A stretch of 64,000 nt of DNA from Paucimonas sp. (GCA_031253995.1 JAIRVG010000061.1:1-64000), one strand, 5' to 3'; positions 42,731 through 50,788 are shown, numbered from the stretch's first letter. Notes: generated by a model not told the origin, from the letters alone. Numbers and translations: made by a program.

Positions 42731-42752
42731 CACGACTCTCACAAGGAATAGG

Positions 42753-42780
42753 TTTACAGAACCAAACCGATCGCTATAAT
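42753..42780 (+). promoter_or_regulatory. Sigma-70 promoter of tRNA-Thr
   Basis: TTTACA, 16 nt, TATAAT, followed by AGCGCGCC discriminator; the tRNA starts 14 nt after the -10 box. Confidence 0.82.
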
Positions 42781-42793
42781 AGCGCGCCTACCG

Positions 42794-42869
<76 letters not shown>

Positions 42870-42884
42870 TACGCAGTTCCAAAG

Positions 42885-42914
42885 AAGGCTCACCGAAAGG
42901 TGGGCCTTTTTTGT
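42885..42914 (+). terminator. Terminator of tRNA-Thr
   Basis: AAGGCTCACC-GAAA-GGTGGGCCTTTTTTG. A 24-nt hairpin almost identical to this, but inverted, occurs at 48832-48855. Confidence 0.9.
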
Positions 42915-42937
42915 TTTGGCCGCGAGATGTGATTCAA

Positions 42938-43393
42938 ATGGCTAATTCACCCCGCCTTGCGCGCGGCATCGTGCATTCCGCGATGGCGTTCTCAAAAGCC
43001 TTCCGGCGACACCCTCCGGACGATTTTGCGTTTAGCCTACTTTCCATGTTCCCCACGAGCTGCTGTGAATACGCGAGTCTGCTGCTGGCGTGGTTCCTGT
43101 GCGAGGAACATGAGGGCATCAGTATCGACGTGGTGATGGGTGAGTTGAAGGGAGATAGGGAGCACCCGCACATCTGGCTGCGGCTCGAAGGGCACAATGT
43201 AGATATCACGGCTAAGCAATTCGATGCAGCCCTCCCCCATGTGCTCATTACCCAAGCCGGGGGATGGCACGACAGATACGCCGTGATTCGCAAAGCTCCA
43301 TTTCAAAGGGATTTCTACGAGGAGTATGGGGATGATGATCGGCAAGACATCATCGATGACTATAGAGCGTTGATACGTGCCGCAAGGGCGTAG
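42938..43393 (+). CDS. Unknown protein with papain/transglutaminase-like Cys-His-Asp pattern
   Basis: 151 residues from the ATG of MANSPRLARG; the track start is a TTG inside the tRNA terminator. The central part PTSCCEYASLLLAWFL (Cys42/43 at a helix start), HPHIWLRLEG (His78) and VDITAKQFD (Asp89) has the spacing of a papain-like or transglutaminase-like catalytic triad with a helical C-terminus. Cytoplasmic, no signal peptide. It lies between tRNA-Thr and the ABC-3C operon on the same strand. No family could be named with confidence. Confidence 0.6.
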   Translation: MANSPRLARGIVHSAMAFSKAFRRHPPDDFAFSLLSMFPTSCCEYASLLLAWFLCEEHEGISIDVVMGELKGDREHPHIWLRLEGHNVDITAKQFDAALPHVLITQAGGWHDRYAVIRKAPFQRDFYEEYGDDDRQDIIDDYRALIRAARA

Positions 43394-43982
43394 TTCAACC
43401 CGTAAGCTCCCATTTCGTGCGCGCCAACCTGCCCCCGTCTCTTCGCCGGAAAGAGACGGGCTCCGATCACTGCTGCAGCCCTGATCGCACATGGCTCAGC
43501 GGCACTTCCCTTCGTGGCAATTGGCATTACAAACGCCGATGTCACCAGCAACAGCCATGCAGATGATGGTGCCGCAGACCAGGGAATGGACTGCACCTGG
43601 CTGACAGTCAGGCATGCCTCGGTCATCGCATCGCGGTGTTCACCCGACTCAGGATCTTCAGGCGCTTTTTTCGTCAGCCAGCGCGGCCTCCACCCGCCCA
43701 CCGGTATCGGTGCTCAGGAGGCCAGATCATGAGATGCCCTTGCTCCCGGCTGTAAGGAGTCGTCAGTCTCGCGTTAGAGGCCATCCCCACAGGTCGCAGG
43801 GGCCTTGATAACACTCAACATTCTTGGCGGGATGACGTGGGGATTACCGCACTGTAGGTTTTGTCTTTCCTGCAGCGCTTAGTCTAAGGTACGCAAAAGA
43901 GGCTTTACGCAATAATGGCCATAAGCTACGATCGCAAAGACAGCACACGGATTCAACTTACGCTATCTGGTGAGGCCCGATA
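43394..43982. other. Long non-coding stretch before the ABC-3C operon
   Basis: About 590 nt. A 10-bp stem hairpin CCCGTCTCTT-CGCCGG-AAAGAGACGG lies at 43437-43462 without a T-run. ORFs of 72, 64 and 113 codons in the track have no convincing ribosome site or recognisable sequence and are not called. Base composition shifts from GC-rich to AT-rich around 43850, which I take as the left boundary of the transferred operon. Confidence 0.6.
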
Positions 43983-44162
43983 ATGGAATATCTCTCTCAT
44001 ATTGTTACTTTTATAGCTGGCCTAGGTACAGGCTGGACTTTAAAGGTTGCCATCACAAAGATGTCTTCCAGTAATTCGCGTAACAGCTTCGCCTCTCAAA
44101 AGGGTAATACCGTGGGTGGTGACATGGCTGGTGGCGATATAAAAAAACAAACAAGGCGTTGA
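43983..44162 (+). CDS. Small membrane peptide with GGD(x)AGGDI tag, first gene of ABC-3C operon
   Basis: 59 residues, too short for the ORF track. ATG GAA TAT CTC opens a membrane helix (about 4-23, HIVTFIAGLGTGWTLKVAI), then a Ser/Asn-rich linker and the tag GNTVGGDMAGGDIKK before KQTRR and TGA. The same tag type (NVIGGDNAGRDI) opens the next protein. Both lie in one reading frame: TGA (44160-44162) is followed by CTC GCA TTG, where the ORF track places the next start. I infer that this peptide is the membrane-acting part of the system. AT-rich, so foreign. The start has only a weak ribosome site. Confidence 0.6.
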   Translation: MEYLSHIVTFIAGLGTGWTLKVAITKMSSSNSRNSFASQKGNTVGGDMAGGDIKKQTRR

Positions 44163-44168
44163 CTCGCA

Positions 44169-44756
44169 TTGTATACAAGACAATCAGATAACGTCATTGG
44201 CGGCGACAACGCTGGCCGCGACATTATCAAACATAGCACATACAACGTCATCAACTCGCCATCCTCTGATGAGCTGGCACTTTTATATGCAAAGCTTAAA
44301 GTTGATGGCGTAGGCGACCCTGCTAGTACTGGTTTCTCACACAAGCTGCAGCACTATATGGCAGTTCCAACTGACGGAGATGTGCGCGGACTAGAGGAAA
44401 AACTTAAGTCAAGCGGTCGCCTCGACATGTTAAATTTTGCTATACAGCAAAAAGAGACCGCAGCAAAACTGATAATGAAATATCAAACCTCGAGAAGCGC
44501 TCAACGCGTGTTCACCATTATTCTCGATGAGCTTCACACTATTTACATGCTAACCGTAACACCAATCATTGAAAGTGGCGGCAATCGTCTAGATGTAGAT
44601 ACCTCCATAAACCAAGCTTTATTTACCATAAAGTCTATGCTCGGTGAAAATTTCTTAGAATTCACCGTAAAGGATCTATTGGGACTACTATATTTCCTCG
44701 CTGGGAATTGCCATATACGGTGGGACAAAGATGCTGATATACCACCCGGCGTTTGA
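44169..44756 (+). CDS. ABC-3C system C-terminal-domain (CTD) protein with N-terminal GGD tag
   Basis: 195 residues from a TTG codon. Residues about 7-20 carry the tag DNVIGGDNAGRDIIK. A helical domain follows (DELALLYAKLKVDGVGDP ... KDLLGLLYFLAGNCHIRWD at the end). The helical part ending in a LLYFL.GNCHIRW-like motif is what I know from the C-terminal domain of ABC three-component system effectors. In those, an N-terminal catalytic effector precedes the CTD; here only the tag precedes it, and the membrane helix is encoded in the same frame upstream of a TGA. The weak TTG start and the TGAC stop context leave read-through or coupled re-initiation as possibilities. It overlaps the next ORF by 26 nt. 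Confidence 0.6.
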   Translation: MYTRQSDNVIGGDNAGRDIIKHSTYNVINSPSSDELALLYAKLKVDGVGDPASTGFSHKLQHYMAVPTDGDVRGLEEKLKSSGRLDMLNFAIQQKETAAKLIMKYQTSRSAQRVFTIILDELHTIYMLTVTPIIESGGNRLDVDTSINQALFTIKSMLGENFLEFTVKDLLGLLYFLAGNCHIRWDKDADIPPGV

Positions 44757-45234
44757 CGCTTATCACTGCGTTTTCAGAATGCTTGCCCTAGCGGTCGCAC
44801 TGAAAGAAGCAGAGATTGATCTTCTGCGAATTTGCGATTTTTATTTAACCTTTCCATCCGCAATTGCCACCGTCAGGCTTCCTAGCGGCATGGCCCATGG
44901 TAGAAAAATTGCAAAATCAGCCGCCAATATCTACCGAGACCCGATTAATCCAAAGAGTGTATTCCGTGACATGGCGGAAATCCAAATATCTGCACTGCGA
45001 AATATAGCTGCCTCGGGCTTCATAGATCTTGACCTTTTTGAGAAAGGCAAGTTAAAAATCATCTCCTCAAGTGCAATACCTGAACAAATTAAAGAAAAAA
45101 TCTCGACCTTCGAGATCAGTTCAGGGGAAACCTTTGAGTTCCTGGTTAAAGAGCTTTCAGCCATCCCTCTTCAAGGGATAAACGGGCTAAAACACAGGAC
45201 TGATCTATTAGAGTATCGATATGACATTGATTAA
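44731..45234 (+). CDS. ABC-3C system middle component
   Basis: 167 residues. The opening HPAFDAYHCVFRMLALAVAL, LLRICDFYLTFPSAIATVRL and the C-terminal helical/winged part (EISSGETFEFLVKELSAI) match the middle-component proteins of ABC-3C systems, which are thought to bridge the CTD protein and the ATPase. It overlaps both neighbours (26 nt and 14 nt), indicating one translationally coupled operon. AT-rich codon use. Confidence 0.65.
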   Translation: MLIYHPAFDAYHCVFRMLALAVALKEAEIDLLRICDFYLTFPSAIATVRLPSGMAHGRKIAKSAANIYRDPINPKSVFRDMAEIQISALRNIAASGFIDLDLFEKGKLKIISSSAIPEQIKEKISTFEISSGETFEFLVKELSAIPLQGINGLKHRTDLLEYRYDID

Positions 45235-47128
45235 GCCAACGCTGAAAGTTTGCAACCTGGTAGTAAAGCAAGGTGGTCACTCTGCTTTCGATGCCGACTT
45301 CCACGAAGGCGTTAACGTCATACGAGGGCGAAATAGCTCCGGAAAAACCACTGTGATGGACCTCCTTGCATATTCGCTCGGAGCAGAAAACATACGCTGG
45401 AAACCTCAAGCTTTAAAATGCACTTTTACTATTGTTGAGGTTGAGCTTAATGGCATTCCAGTCACACTAATGAGAGAAATAAGCACCCAGACAATGAGAC
45501 CTATGTCTTTTTTCTGGGGACGAATGGCCGACGCTTCCAAAGCGAGTGCCGATCAGTGGGAACGCTATCCTTTTAAAAGATCAGAACAAAAAATAAGCTT
45601 TACTCAGGCTCTATTTGGCGCACTTGACATCCCGCAAGCCCAAGGTTCCGGGGCCTCAAATATCACTATGCATCAGCTGCTTAGAGTTATTTACGCGGAT
45701 CAGCCATCCGTTCACAGCCCTATATTTAGGATTGATTCTTTCGATAACGCACTGACCCGTGAAACTATTGGCGGATACTTGAGCGGCGTATATAGCGACG
45801 AGCTTTATAATGCGCAGCTTAGAGTTAGAGAAATCGAACGAGAACTGGACAAAAAAATCTCCGAGCTTCGAGGGATATTTAGTGTCCTAGGTAAGTCCGG
45901 ACAAACACCTGAATTAGCAGACCCCACAACGGCAATAAAAAAGCTTGAAGATAGTAGAGCGGAGCTCGCATCTCGTATCGAGACTTTCAAGAAAGATCGA
46001 GAAATCTCTCGAAAAGAGGCGAACGACGCGAGCAAAGTTAACGAGTCGCTGCGTAAAAAATTGAGTGCAGCAAAAGGTTACGAATCAGTTCTGAAAGACA
46101 AACTAGCATCATTAGAATTAGAAATCCTGGACTCAAATCTATTCATCAAAGAGCTTTCTTCTAGGATTGAAAACCTTGACGAGTCCAAAACTACACGCGA
46201 CTACTTTGAAAATATCTCTTTTCAGTTTTGCCCTGGGTGTTTGTCTGAAATAAAGACTAGCGACAAGCCTGATACTTGCCATCTTTGCAAATCCAGCACA
46301 CAAGATAAGAATGGCGCCCAGATGTTGAGAATGCGGAATGAGCTCTCAATTCAAATAAAAGAATCGAAACTTATACTTAAAACCAAAGAACAAGAGGCAA
46401 GTACTCTTAAAAAAGACATCCCTCTCGCCAGCGCGGAAGTCAAGAAATTAGAAAAAGAATATAAGTCAATTTCCCAAATCTGGTTAAGCGATACCGAGAT
46501 CTTTCTCGAACAAAAGGTTCGAGAACTGGGATCGCTTGACGAAGAAATCAAACAAGCTTACGAGAAACAGAAGCTTTCTTTGATAATTAAAGAACTACAA
46601 TCTCAGCGCGATAAGCTCTCTGGGGAGCAAAGCTCTCTCAACGATACAATCAAATCTCTTGAGCTAGCTCAAGAAAGTCGAAAGCTGGAAGTCGCCAAAG
46701 CCGTCGAGAACAATGTAATTCGACTTCTAAAAAAAGACCTACCACTTCAAGTCGAATTCATCAACGCCGAATCAGTAAAATTTGATTTTGAAGAAAATTC
46801 TGTTTATGTGAATGGTTCTAGGAATTTTTCGGAAAGCTCAGCGGTAGTTTTACGACACATATTCCACTTAGCCTTGCTAACGACAAGCTTGCAAATTCCT
46901 GAAATGAGAGTTCCAAGATTAATGATTTTGGACGGAATTGACGACGGCGGCATGGAAAAAAACAGAAGCCATAACTTACAACAAATCATTGTTGAAGAGT
47001 GCGCCAACTACAAGCACCAATTCCAGCTAATATATGCAACTTCAGAAATCACACCAGAAATAGAAAGTAGCGCCATGGTAGTCTCACGCGCATTTACTCC
47101 GGCTAGCCGATCACTGGATGTGCGATAG
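45221..47128 (+). CDS. ABC-3C system Rad50/SMC-like ABC ATPase with cysteine insert
   Basis: 635 residues. N-terminal half-site with Walker A GRNSSGKTT (about 36-44), a long central coiled coil interrupted by a four-Cys insert (FCPGC ... DTCHLCKSS, about 337-357) resembling a zinc hook or ribbon, then the second half with signature-like FSESSAVVLRH and Walker B RLMILDGIDDGG (about 565-577). This is the architecture of SMC/Rad50-type ATPases used as the sensor/motor of ABC-3C systems. Last gene of the operon; stop at 47126-47128. Strong AT bias compared with the chromosome marks it as horizontally acquired. Confidence 0.85.
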   Translation: MTLIKPTLKVCNLVVKQGGHSAFDADFHEGVNVIRGRNSSGKTTVMDLLAYSLGAENIRWKPQALKCTFTIVEVELNGIPVTLMREISTQTMRPMSFFWGRMADASKASADQWERYPFKRSEQKISFTQALFGALDIPQAQGSGASNITMHQLLRVIYADQPSVHSPIFRIDSFDNALTRETIGGYLSGVYSDELYNAQLRVREIERELDKKISELRGIFSVLGKSGQTPELADPTTAIKKLEDSRAELASRIETFKKDREISRKEANDASKVNESLRKKLSAAKGYESVLKDKLASLELEILDSNLFIKELSSRIENLDESKTTRDYFENISFQFCPGCLSEIKTSDKPDTCHLCKSSTQDKNGAQMLRMRNELSIQIKESKLILKTKEQEASTLKKDIPLASAEVKKLEKEYKSISQIWLSDTEIFLEQKVRELGSLDEEIKQAYEKQKLSLIIKELQSQRDKLSGEQSSLNDTIKSLELAQESRKLEVAKAVENNVIRLLKKDLPLQVEFINAESVKFDFEENSVYVNGSRNFSESSAVVLRHIFHLALLTTSLQIPEMRVPRLMILDGIDDGGMEKNRSHNLQQIIVEECANYKHQFQLIYATSEITPEIESSAMVVSRAFTPASRSLDVR

Positions 47129-47258
47129 CGATGGGTGAGAGTTAATCTGAGACGGGGAGCAGTCTTGTGGCGGTTCACCTAAACGGTGGAAGCGAAAAGG
47201 ATACAAATAGGGATATTCTTAGCTGCTCTGGTCTATAAAACTGATTTCTATCAGAGCC

Positions 47259-47387
47259 TTATAAGCCCGCTCGACTCCTTGTGCCGTAAAACAGCTCGAG
47301 CTTCTTCTTGAACTGAGCCCGTACGGTGTCGCCGAGCTTGTGCCACTCCTTCAGTGCCCTTGCATCGAATTCAAGGCTATAGGTCAT
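47259..47387 (-). pseudogene. Truncated RelE-family toxin
   Basis: Only 42 codons: MTYSLEFDARALKEWHKLGD then QFKKKLELF, followed by unrelated sequence and TAA. RelE/YoeB-type toxins are about 85-95 residues, and the N-terminus is a normal RelE start (strand, ALKEWxKL helix). The missing part contains the catalytic residues, so it should be inactive. It overlaps the relB gene by 11 nt. The break lies next to the right edge of the ABC-3C operon, which may have removed the 3' half. Confidence 0.75.
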
Positions 47388-47616
47388 CCAGGGAGACCTT
47401 CACTCGCTGCGGATCAGCAAGCCGCTCCCGCACTGTCGCCAGCAACGCTTCGTCATCTTCCGTCAGAAGCGCCGGCTTGAAGGGTAGCTGCCCGCGATCT
47501 GCCACGTACTGCAATGCCTGGCGCATCAGTTCAGAAGGTGTGACACCCAGTTTTTCCAGCTCACGGTAAGCGCGCATCTTGAGATCGTCATCGATGCGAA
47601 CGTTGATTGAGGCCAT
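47377..47616 (-). CDS. RelB/DinJ-family antitoxin
   Basis: 79 residues with ribbon-helix-helix start MASINVRIDDDLKMRAYRELEKLGVTPSELMRQAL and an acidic C-terminal toxin-binding tail. GGTGGAG precedes the ATG. It is left without an intact toxin partner. It may still repress its own promoter, in the AT-rich block upstream (TTGTCATTACGTATAAGG on the minus strand). Confidence 0.85.
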   Translation of the reverse strand: MASINVRIDDDLKMRAYRELEKLGVTPSELMRQALQYVADRGQLPFKPALLTEDDEALLATVRERLADPQRVKVSLDDL

Positions 47617-47807
47617 GACTCCACCTTATACGTAATGACAAACGTCTTTACAGTGACTTAAAGCGAGCTGATGAGCAACCCCGCTCGGGATTCTCCCGAC
47701 AGGTAGCTATCCAATCCGGAAGCCCTGCACGAAAGCATCGGAACTTAATCAACCAAACCAAGGGCTAAACCAGTAACGAACCGGCAACCCCCAAACGAGC
47801 CCCCACC

Positions 47808-48824
47808 GTGAGCGAACCCCCAACCCTCCCCGCCGGCCTCCACTACGTCGACGACACCACCCCCGGCCTCACCCGCCGCAAGCTCCGTGGCAAATTCGCC
47901 TACTTCGACCCACAGGGCGAACGCATCCGCGACCCCGACGAAATCAAGCGTATCAACGCCCTGGCCATCCCCCCGGCCTACACCAGCGTCTGGATCTGCC
48001 CCGACCCCAACGGCCATCTCCAGGCCACCGGCCGCGATGCCCGGGGTCGCAAGCAGTACCGCTATCACCCACGCTGGCGCGAGATCCGCGACGAGGACAA
48101 GTACGGCAGCCTGCTCGCTTTCGGCAAAGCCCTGCCCTCCCTGCGCGAAACCCTGCAGCAGCACCTCGCCAAACCCGAACACAGTCGCGAGAAAGTCCTG
48201 GCCACCGTGATCTACCTTCTGGACGAAACCCTGATCCGCATCGGCAACGCCCGCTACGCCGAGCAGAACCGCTCCTACGGCCTCACCACCCTGCGCAACC
48301 GTCATGTCGATGTCAGCGGCAGCACCATCCGCTTCCACTTCCGCGGCAAGAGCGGCATCGAGCACGAAGTCAGCGTCAACGACCGGCGCCTCGCCCGCAT
48401 CATCAAGCGCTGCCTGGAACTGCCCGGCCAGCAACTGTTCCAGTACCTGGACGAAAACGGCGAGCGCCACAGCGTCACCTCCAGCGATATCAACCGCTAC
48501 CTGCAGGAACTGACCGGCGCCGAGTTCACCGCCAAGCACTACCGCACCTGGGCCGGCAGTGCCCTGGCCCTGACCCTGTTGCGGGAGCTGGAATGGCAAC
48601 CGGAAACCACGGCGAAGAAACATGTGGTGTCGATCATCAAGGAAGTCGCCAGCGAGCTGCGCAACACCCCGGCCGTTTGCCGCAAGTGCTACATCCATCC
48701 GGCGCTGATCGAGGCGTTCCATGCGGGGGAATTGGCTGGCCTGCGTATGGCGGCCGCCCGCAAGGGACTGCGGGATGAAGAAAGCCTGCTGATGCGTTTT
48801 CTGGAAAAGCTGGCCCAGCTCTGA
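47808..48824 (+). CDS. Type IB DNA topoisomerase
   Basis: 338 residues from a GTG start. The bacterial TopIB order is visible: N-terminal DNA-contact domain (LTRRKLRGKFAYFDP, IPPAYTSVWICP, GRKQYRYHPRWRE), catalytic core with YLLDETLIRIGNARYAEQN, the GKSGIEHEVSV loop, the AKHYRTWAGSALAL motif and active-site Tyr295 in CRKCYIHPALI. It relaxes supercoils through a 3'-phosphotyrosine. Monocistronic, GC-rich like the host. Confidence 0.95.
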   Translation: MSEPPTLPAGLHYVDDTTPGLTRRKLRGKFAYFDPQGERIRDPDEIKRINALAIPPAYTSVWICPDPNGHLQATGRDARGRKQYRYHPRWREIRDEDKYGSLLAFGKALPSLRETLQQHLAKPEHSREKVLATVIYLLDETLIRIGNARYAEQNRSYGLTTLRNRHVDVSGSTIRFHFRGKSGIEHEVSVNDRRLARIIKRCLELPGQQLFQYLDENGERHSVTSSDINRYLQELTGAEFTAKHYRTWAGSALALTLLRELEWQPETTAKKHVVSIIKEVASELRNTPAVCRKCYIHPALIEAFHAGELAGLRMAAARKGLRDEESLLMRFLEKLAQL

Positions 48825-48831
48825 AGCTCGA

Positions 48832-48855
48832 AAGGCCCACCTCTCGGTGAGCCTT
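48832..48855. repeat. Terminator-like hairpin, inverted copy of the one at 42885
   Basis: AAGGCCCACC-TCTC-GGTGAGCCTT. Its reverse complement differs by one base from the tRNA-Thr terminator hairpin. There is no T-run behind it on the plus strand, so it may not itself terminate transcription efficiently. Confidence 0.75.
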
Positions 48856-48869
48856 CCCGCAGCGGGTCG

Positions 48870-49184
48870 TCAGTTACTCACACCCACGCGCCCCATCTCC
48901 ATGCCATCGAGCACCGCATCCACCAACCCCTTCGCCATTTCCGCCGAGTACAGCGACGAGAAGAGCAGCCCGTTCTTGGGCACGTCTTCGGCAAATTCGG
49001 TGAGTTGCTGGAGGGTGTCGTAGAGCCCCTTGAGCAACAGGGACGTATGGACCAGGGCGTCTTCCGCGTCGATCTCCGCGCGGACAGTGAACATGGGACT
49101 GTGACCGGCCTTGCAGTGCCCGAAGGCAACCATGGCCGTTTTGCCAACGAGGGCGGAGGGTGGATCTGGAACGATCTTGTTCAT
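48870..49184 (-). CDS. DUF6124/DUF3077 family protein
   Basis: 104 residues from MNKIVPDPPSALVGK, with AGGAG upstream; the longer ORF is rejected. The K-x-x-PDPP start, the DALVHTSLLLKGLYDTL helix and the C-terminal EMAKGLVDAVLDGME helix are those of the small Pseudomonas DUF6124 (formerly DUF3077) proteins. Function unknown. A long imperfect inverted repeat lies just upstream. Confidence 0.8.
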   Translation of the reverse strand: MNKIVPDPPSALVGKTAMVAFGHCKAGHSPMFTVRAEIDAEDALVHTSLLLKGLYDTLQQLTEFAEDVPKNGLLFSSLYSAEMAKGLVDAVLDGMEMGRVGVSN

Positions 49185-49241
49185 GATGAAACTCCTACTG
49201 TGAACTCGAACCACCACTCCCATTGCGACCAAACAATAGGG

Positions 49242-49319
49242 TGGCAACTGTACGCAGGTTGGTCGACCGGACACAGTAGGAACCCGGCAGGGCCGAAGCC
49301 CTCCTACGCACAGCTGCCA
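49242..49319. repeat. Imperfect inverted repeat upstream of the DUF6124 gene
   Basis: TGGCAACTGTACGCAGGTTGG and CCCTCCTACGCACAGCTGCCA pair over about 16 of 21 positions, with an inner GGACACAGTAGGAACCCGGC segment. It could form a long hairpin in a transcript or be a mobile palindrome unlike families A-C. Confidence 0.6.
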
Positions 49320-49488
49320 TAACACGGCATTGCCAACGCTCAAGAAGCGCCAGCAAAGAGAAAGTCAGGCATCTGCACGACTACTGTGTAATTCCAGGCG
49401 ACCAAACCTGGGTCGCCAAACCGCAGCGACCGCGAGAGCCTAACGCCCCACTATCGATCAAGCAAGGCCGAGCCACTAGCGATCACCC

Positions 49489-49521
49489 GTGAGCCGAATA
49501 AACTCGGTATTCGGCTCACGT
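49489..49521. promoter_or_regulatory. Perfect 12-bp inverted repeat upstream of fic
   Basis: CGTGAGCCGAAT-AAACTCGGT-ATTCGGCTCACG, perfect arms of 12 bp, 40 nt before the fic start. No T-run beyond TTT. It may be an operator for Fic autoregulation or a terminator for upstream transcription. Confidence 0.55.
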
Positions 49522-49561
49522 TTCTAATCCCCGACCGCACTCAATGGCTAAGAGGCAGCAG

Positions 49562-50680
49562 ATGTCCCCTTTCTGGATCTGGCAACAACCGCAGTGGCCA
49601 GCCTTCCAATGGCAACCAGATCGACTCGCCGAATCATTGCACCAGTGCGCTCATCTACAAGCCCGGTTGCTCAGGAAAGTGGCGGCCTTGAGCGATGAAC
49701 AGCGCCGCCAAAGCATGCTCGACGCCCTCCTGCAAAACATCATCACCTCGTCCGCCATCGAAGGCGAAACCCTCAATGCCGGCTCGGTGCGCTCGTCCCT
49801 CGCGCGCCGGCTGGGCGTGGAGGAACCCGAGGCCAGCCACACCAGCGCCCGCAGCGAAGGGCTCGCCGAGCTGATGCTCGATGCCATTGCCCAGCCCGAC
49901 CATCCCCTGACACTGGAGCGCCTGCTGCACTGGCACGAACTGCTGTTCCCGAATCAGGACACGGCCTTGGCTCACCGCCCCCTGCGCATCGGCAGCCTGC
50001 GCGGCGACGAACCCATGCAGGTGGTTTCCGGCCGCCTGGACCGCCCGACCGTGCATTTCGAGGCGCCGCCGCGCCAGGGGCTGGAACAGCAGCTGACCAC
50101 CTTCATCGACTGGTTCAACGGCGACTCACGCACCCTCGATCCACTGCTGCGCGCCGGTCTTGCGCACCTCTGGTTCGTCACCCTGCACCCGTTCGACGAC
50201 GGCAATGGCCGCCTGACCCGCGCCCTCACCGACCTGGCCCTGGCGCAAGGCGAGCATCAGGCGATCCGTTTCTATGCGATGTCGGCAAGCATTCTCGACA
50301 ATCGCCAGAGCTATTACCGCATCCTCGAACAGACGCAGAAAGGCACGCTGGATGTGACGGGGTGGCTGGTGTGGTTCCTGCAAATCCTGCTGGCAGCGTT
50401 GGAGCAGGCGCTGGCGACCGTCGACCGCGTGCTGGACAAGGCGCGCTTCTGGCAGGCGCATCGTCTGACGCCGCTGTCGGTGGAACAGATGAAGGTGGTA
50501 AATCGCCTGCTGGATGGCGGCACCAAAGGATTCGAGGATGGCATCAGCGCCGGCCAATACCAGGCCGTCGCCAAGGTGAGCAAGGCGACGGCAACACGGC
50601 ATCTGGCGGATTTGCTGGAGAAAGGTGTGCTGGAGAAGTTGCCCGGTGGTGGGCGGAGCACTCGCTATCGGATTTTGTAG
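49562..50680 (+). CDS. Fic family protein with DUF4172 domain and C-terminal winged helix
   Basis: 372 residues from MSPFWIWQQP (AGAGG six nt upstream; the track's ATG six codons earlier lacks one). DUF4172 N-terminus (WIWQQPQWPAFQW), the inhibitory helix SSAIEGE (class II Fic), then the catalytic motif HPFDDGNGRLTRAL. The end is a winged helix (GQYQAVAKVSKATATRHLADLLEKGVLE). The canonical Fic motif predicts AMP transfer onto a protein, held off by the Glu of the inhibitory motif. The winged helix suggests DNA binding or self-regulation. Confidence 0.92.
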   Translation: MSPFWIWQQPQWPAFQWQPDRLAESLHQCAHLQARLLRKVAALSDEQRRQSMLDALLQNIITSSAIEGETLNAGSVRSSLARRLGVEEPEASHTSARSEGLAELMLDAIAQPDHPLTLERLLHWHELLFPNQDTALAHRPLRIGSLRGDEPMQVVSGRLDRPTVHFEAPPRQGLEQQLTTFIDWFNGDSRTLDPLLRAGLAHLWFVTLHPFDDGNGRLTRALTDLALAQGEHQAIRFYAMSASILDNRQSYYRILEQTQKGTLDVTGWLVWFLQILLAALEQALATVDRVLDKARFWQAHRLTPLSVEQMKVVNRLLDGGTKGFEDGISAGQYQAVAKVSKATATRHLADLLEKGVLEKLPGGGRSTRYRIL

Positions 50681-50729
50681 GACCGATATCTACGTTGCTG
50701 CTCATGGCTCCATCGCCGACAACACGAAA

Positions 50730-50788
50730 ACTGTGGGGGTCCACCCGCTCCCACAGGTCCCTGCTAAGTCAATGAGTTACGTGTTGCT
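50730..50788. repeat. Remnant of family B repeat with conserved tail
   Basis: A shortened CTGTGGGGGTCCACCCGCTCCCACAG hairpin is followed by the conserved tail GGTCCCTGCTAAGTCAATGAGTTACGTGTTG. Confidence 0.8.

Noticed and set aside
43360-43732. ORFs of 113 (-) and 72 (+) codons in the gap before the ABC-3C operon
   Set aside because: No ribosome site, no recognisable sequence, and both overlap a hairpin and the neighbouring 3' end.
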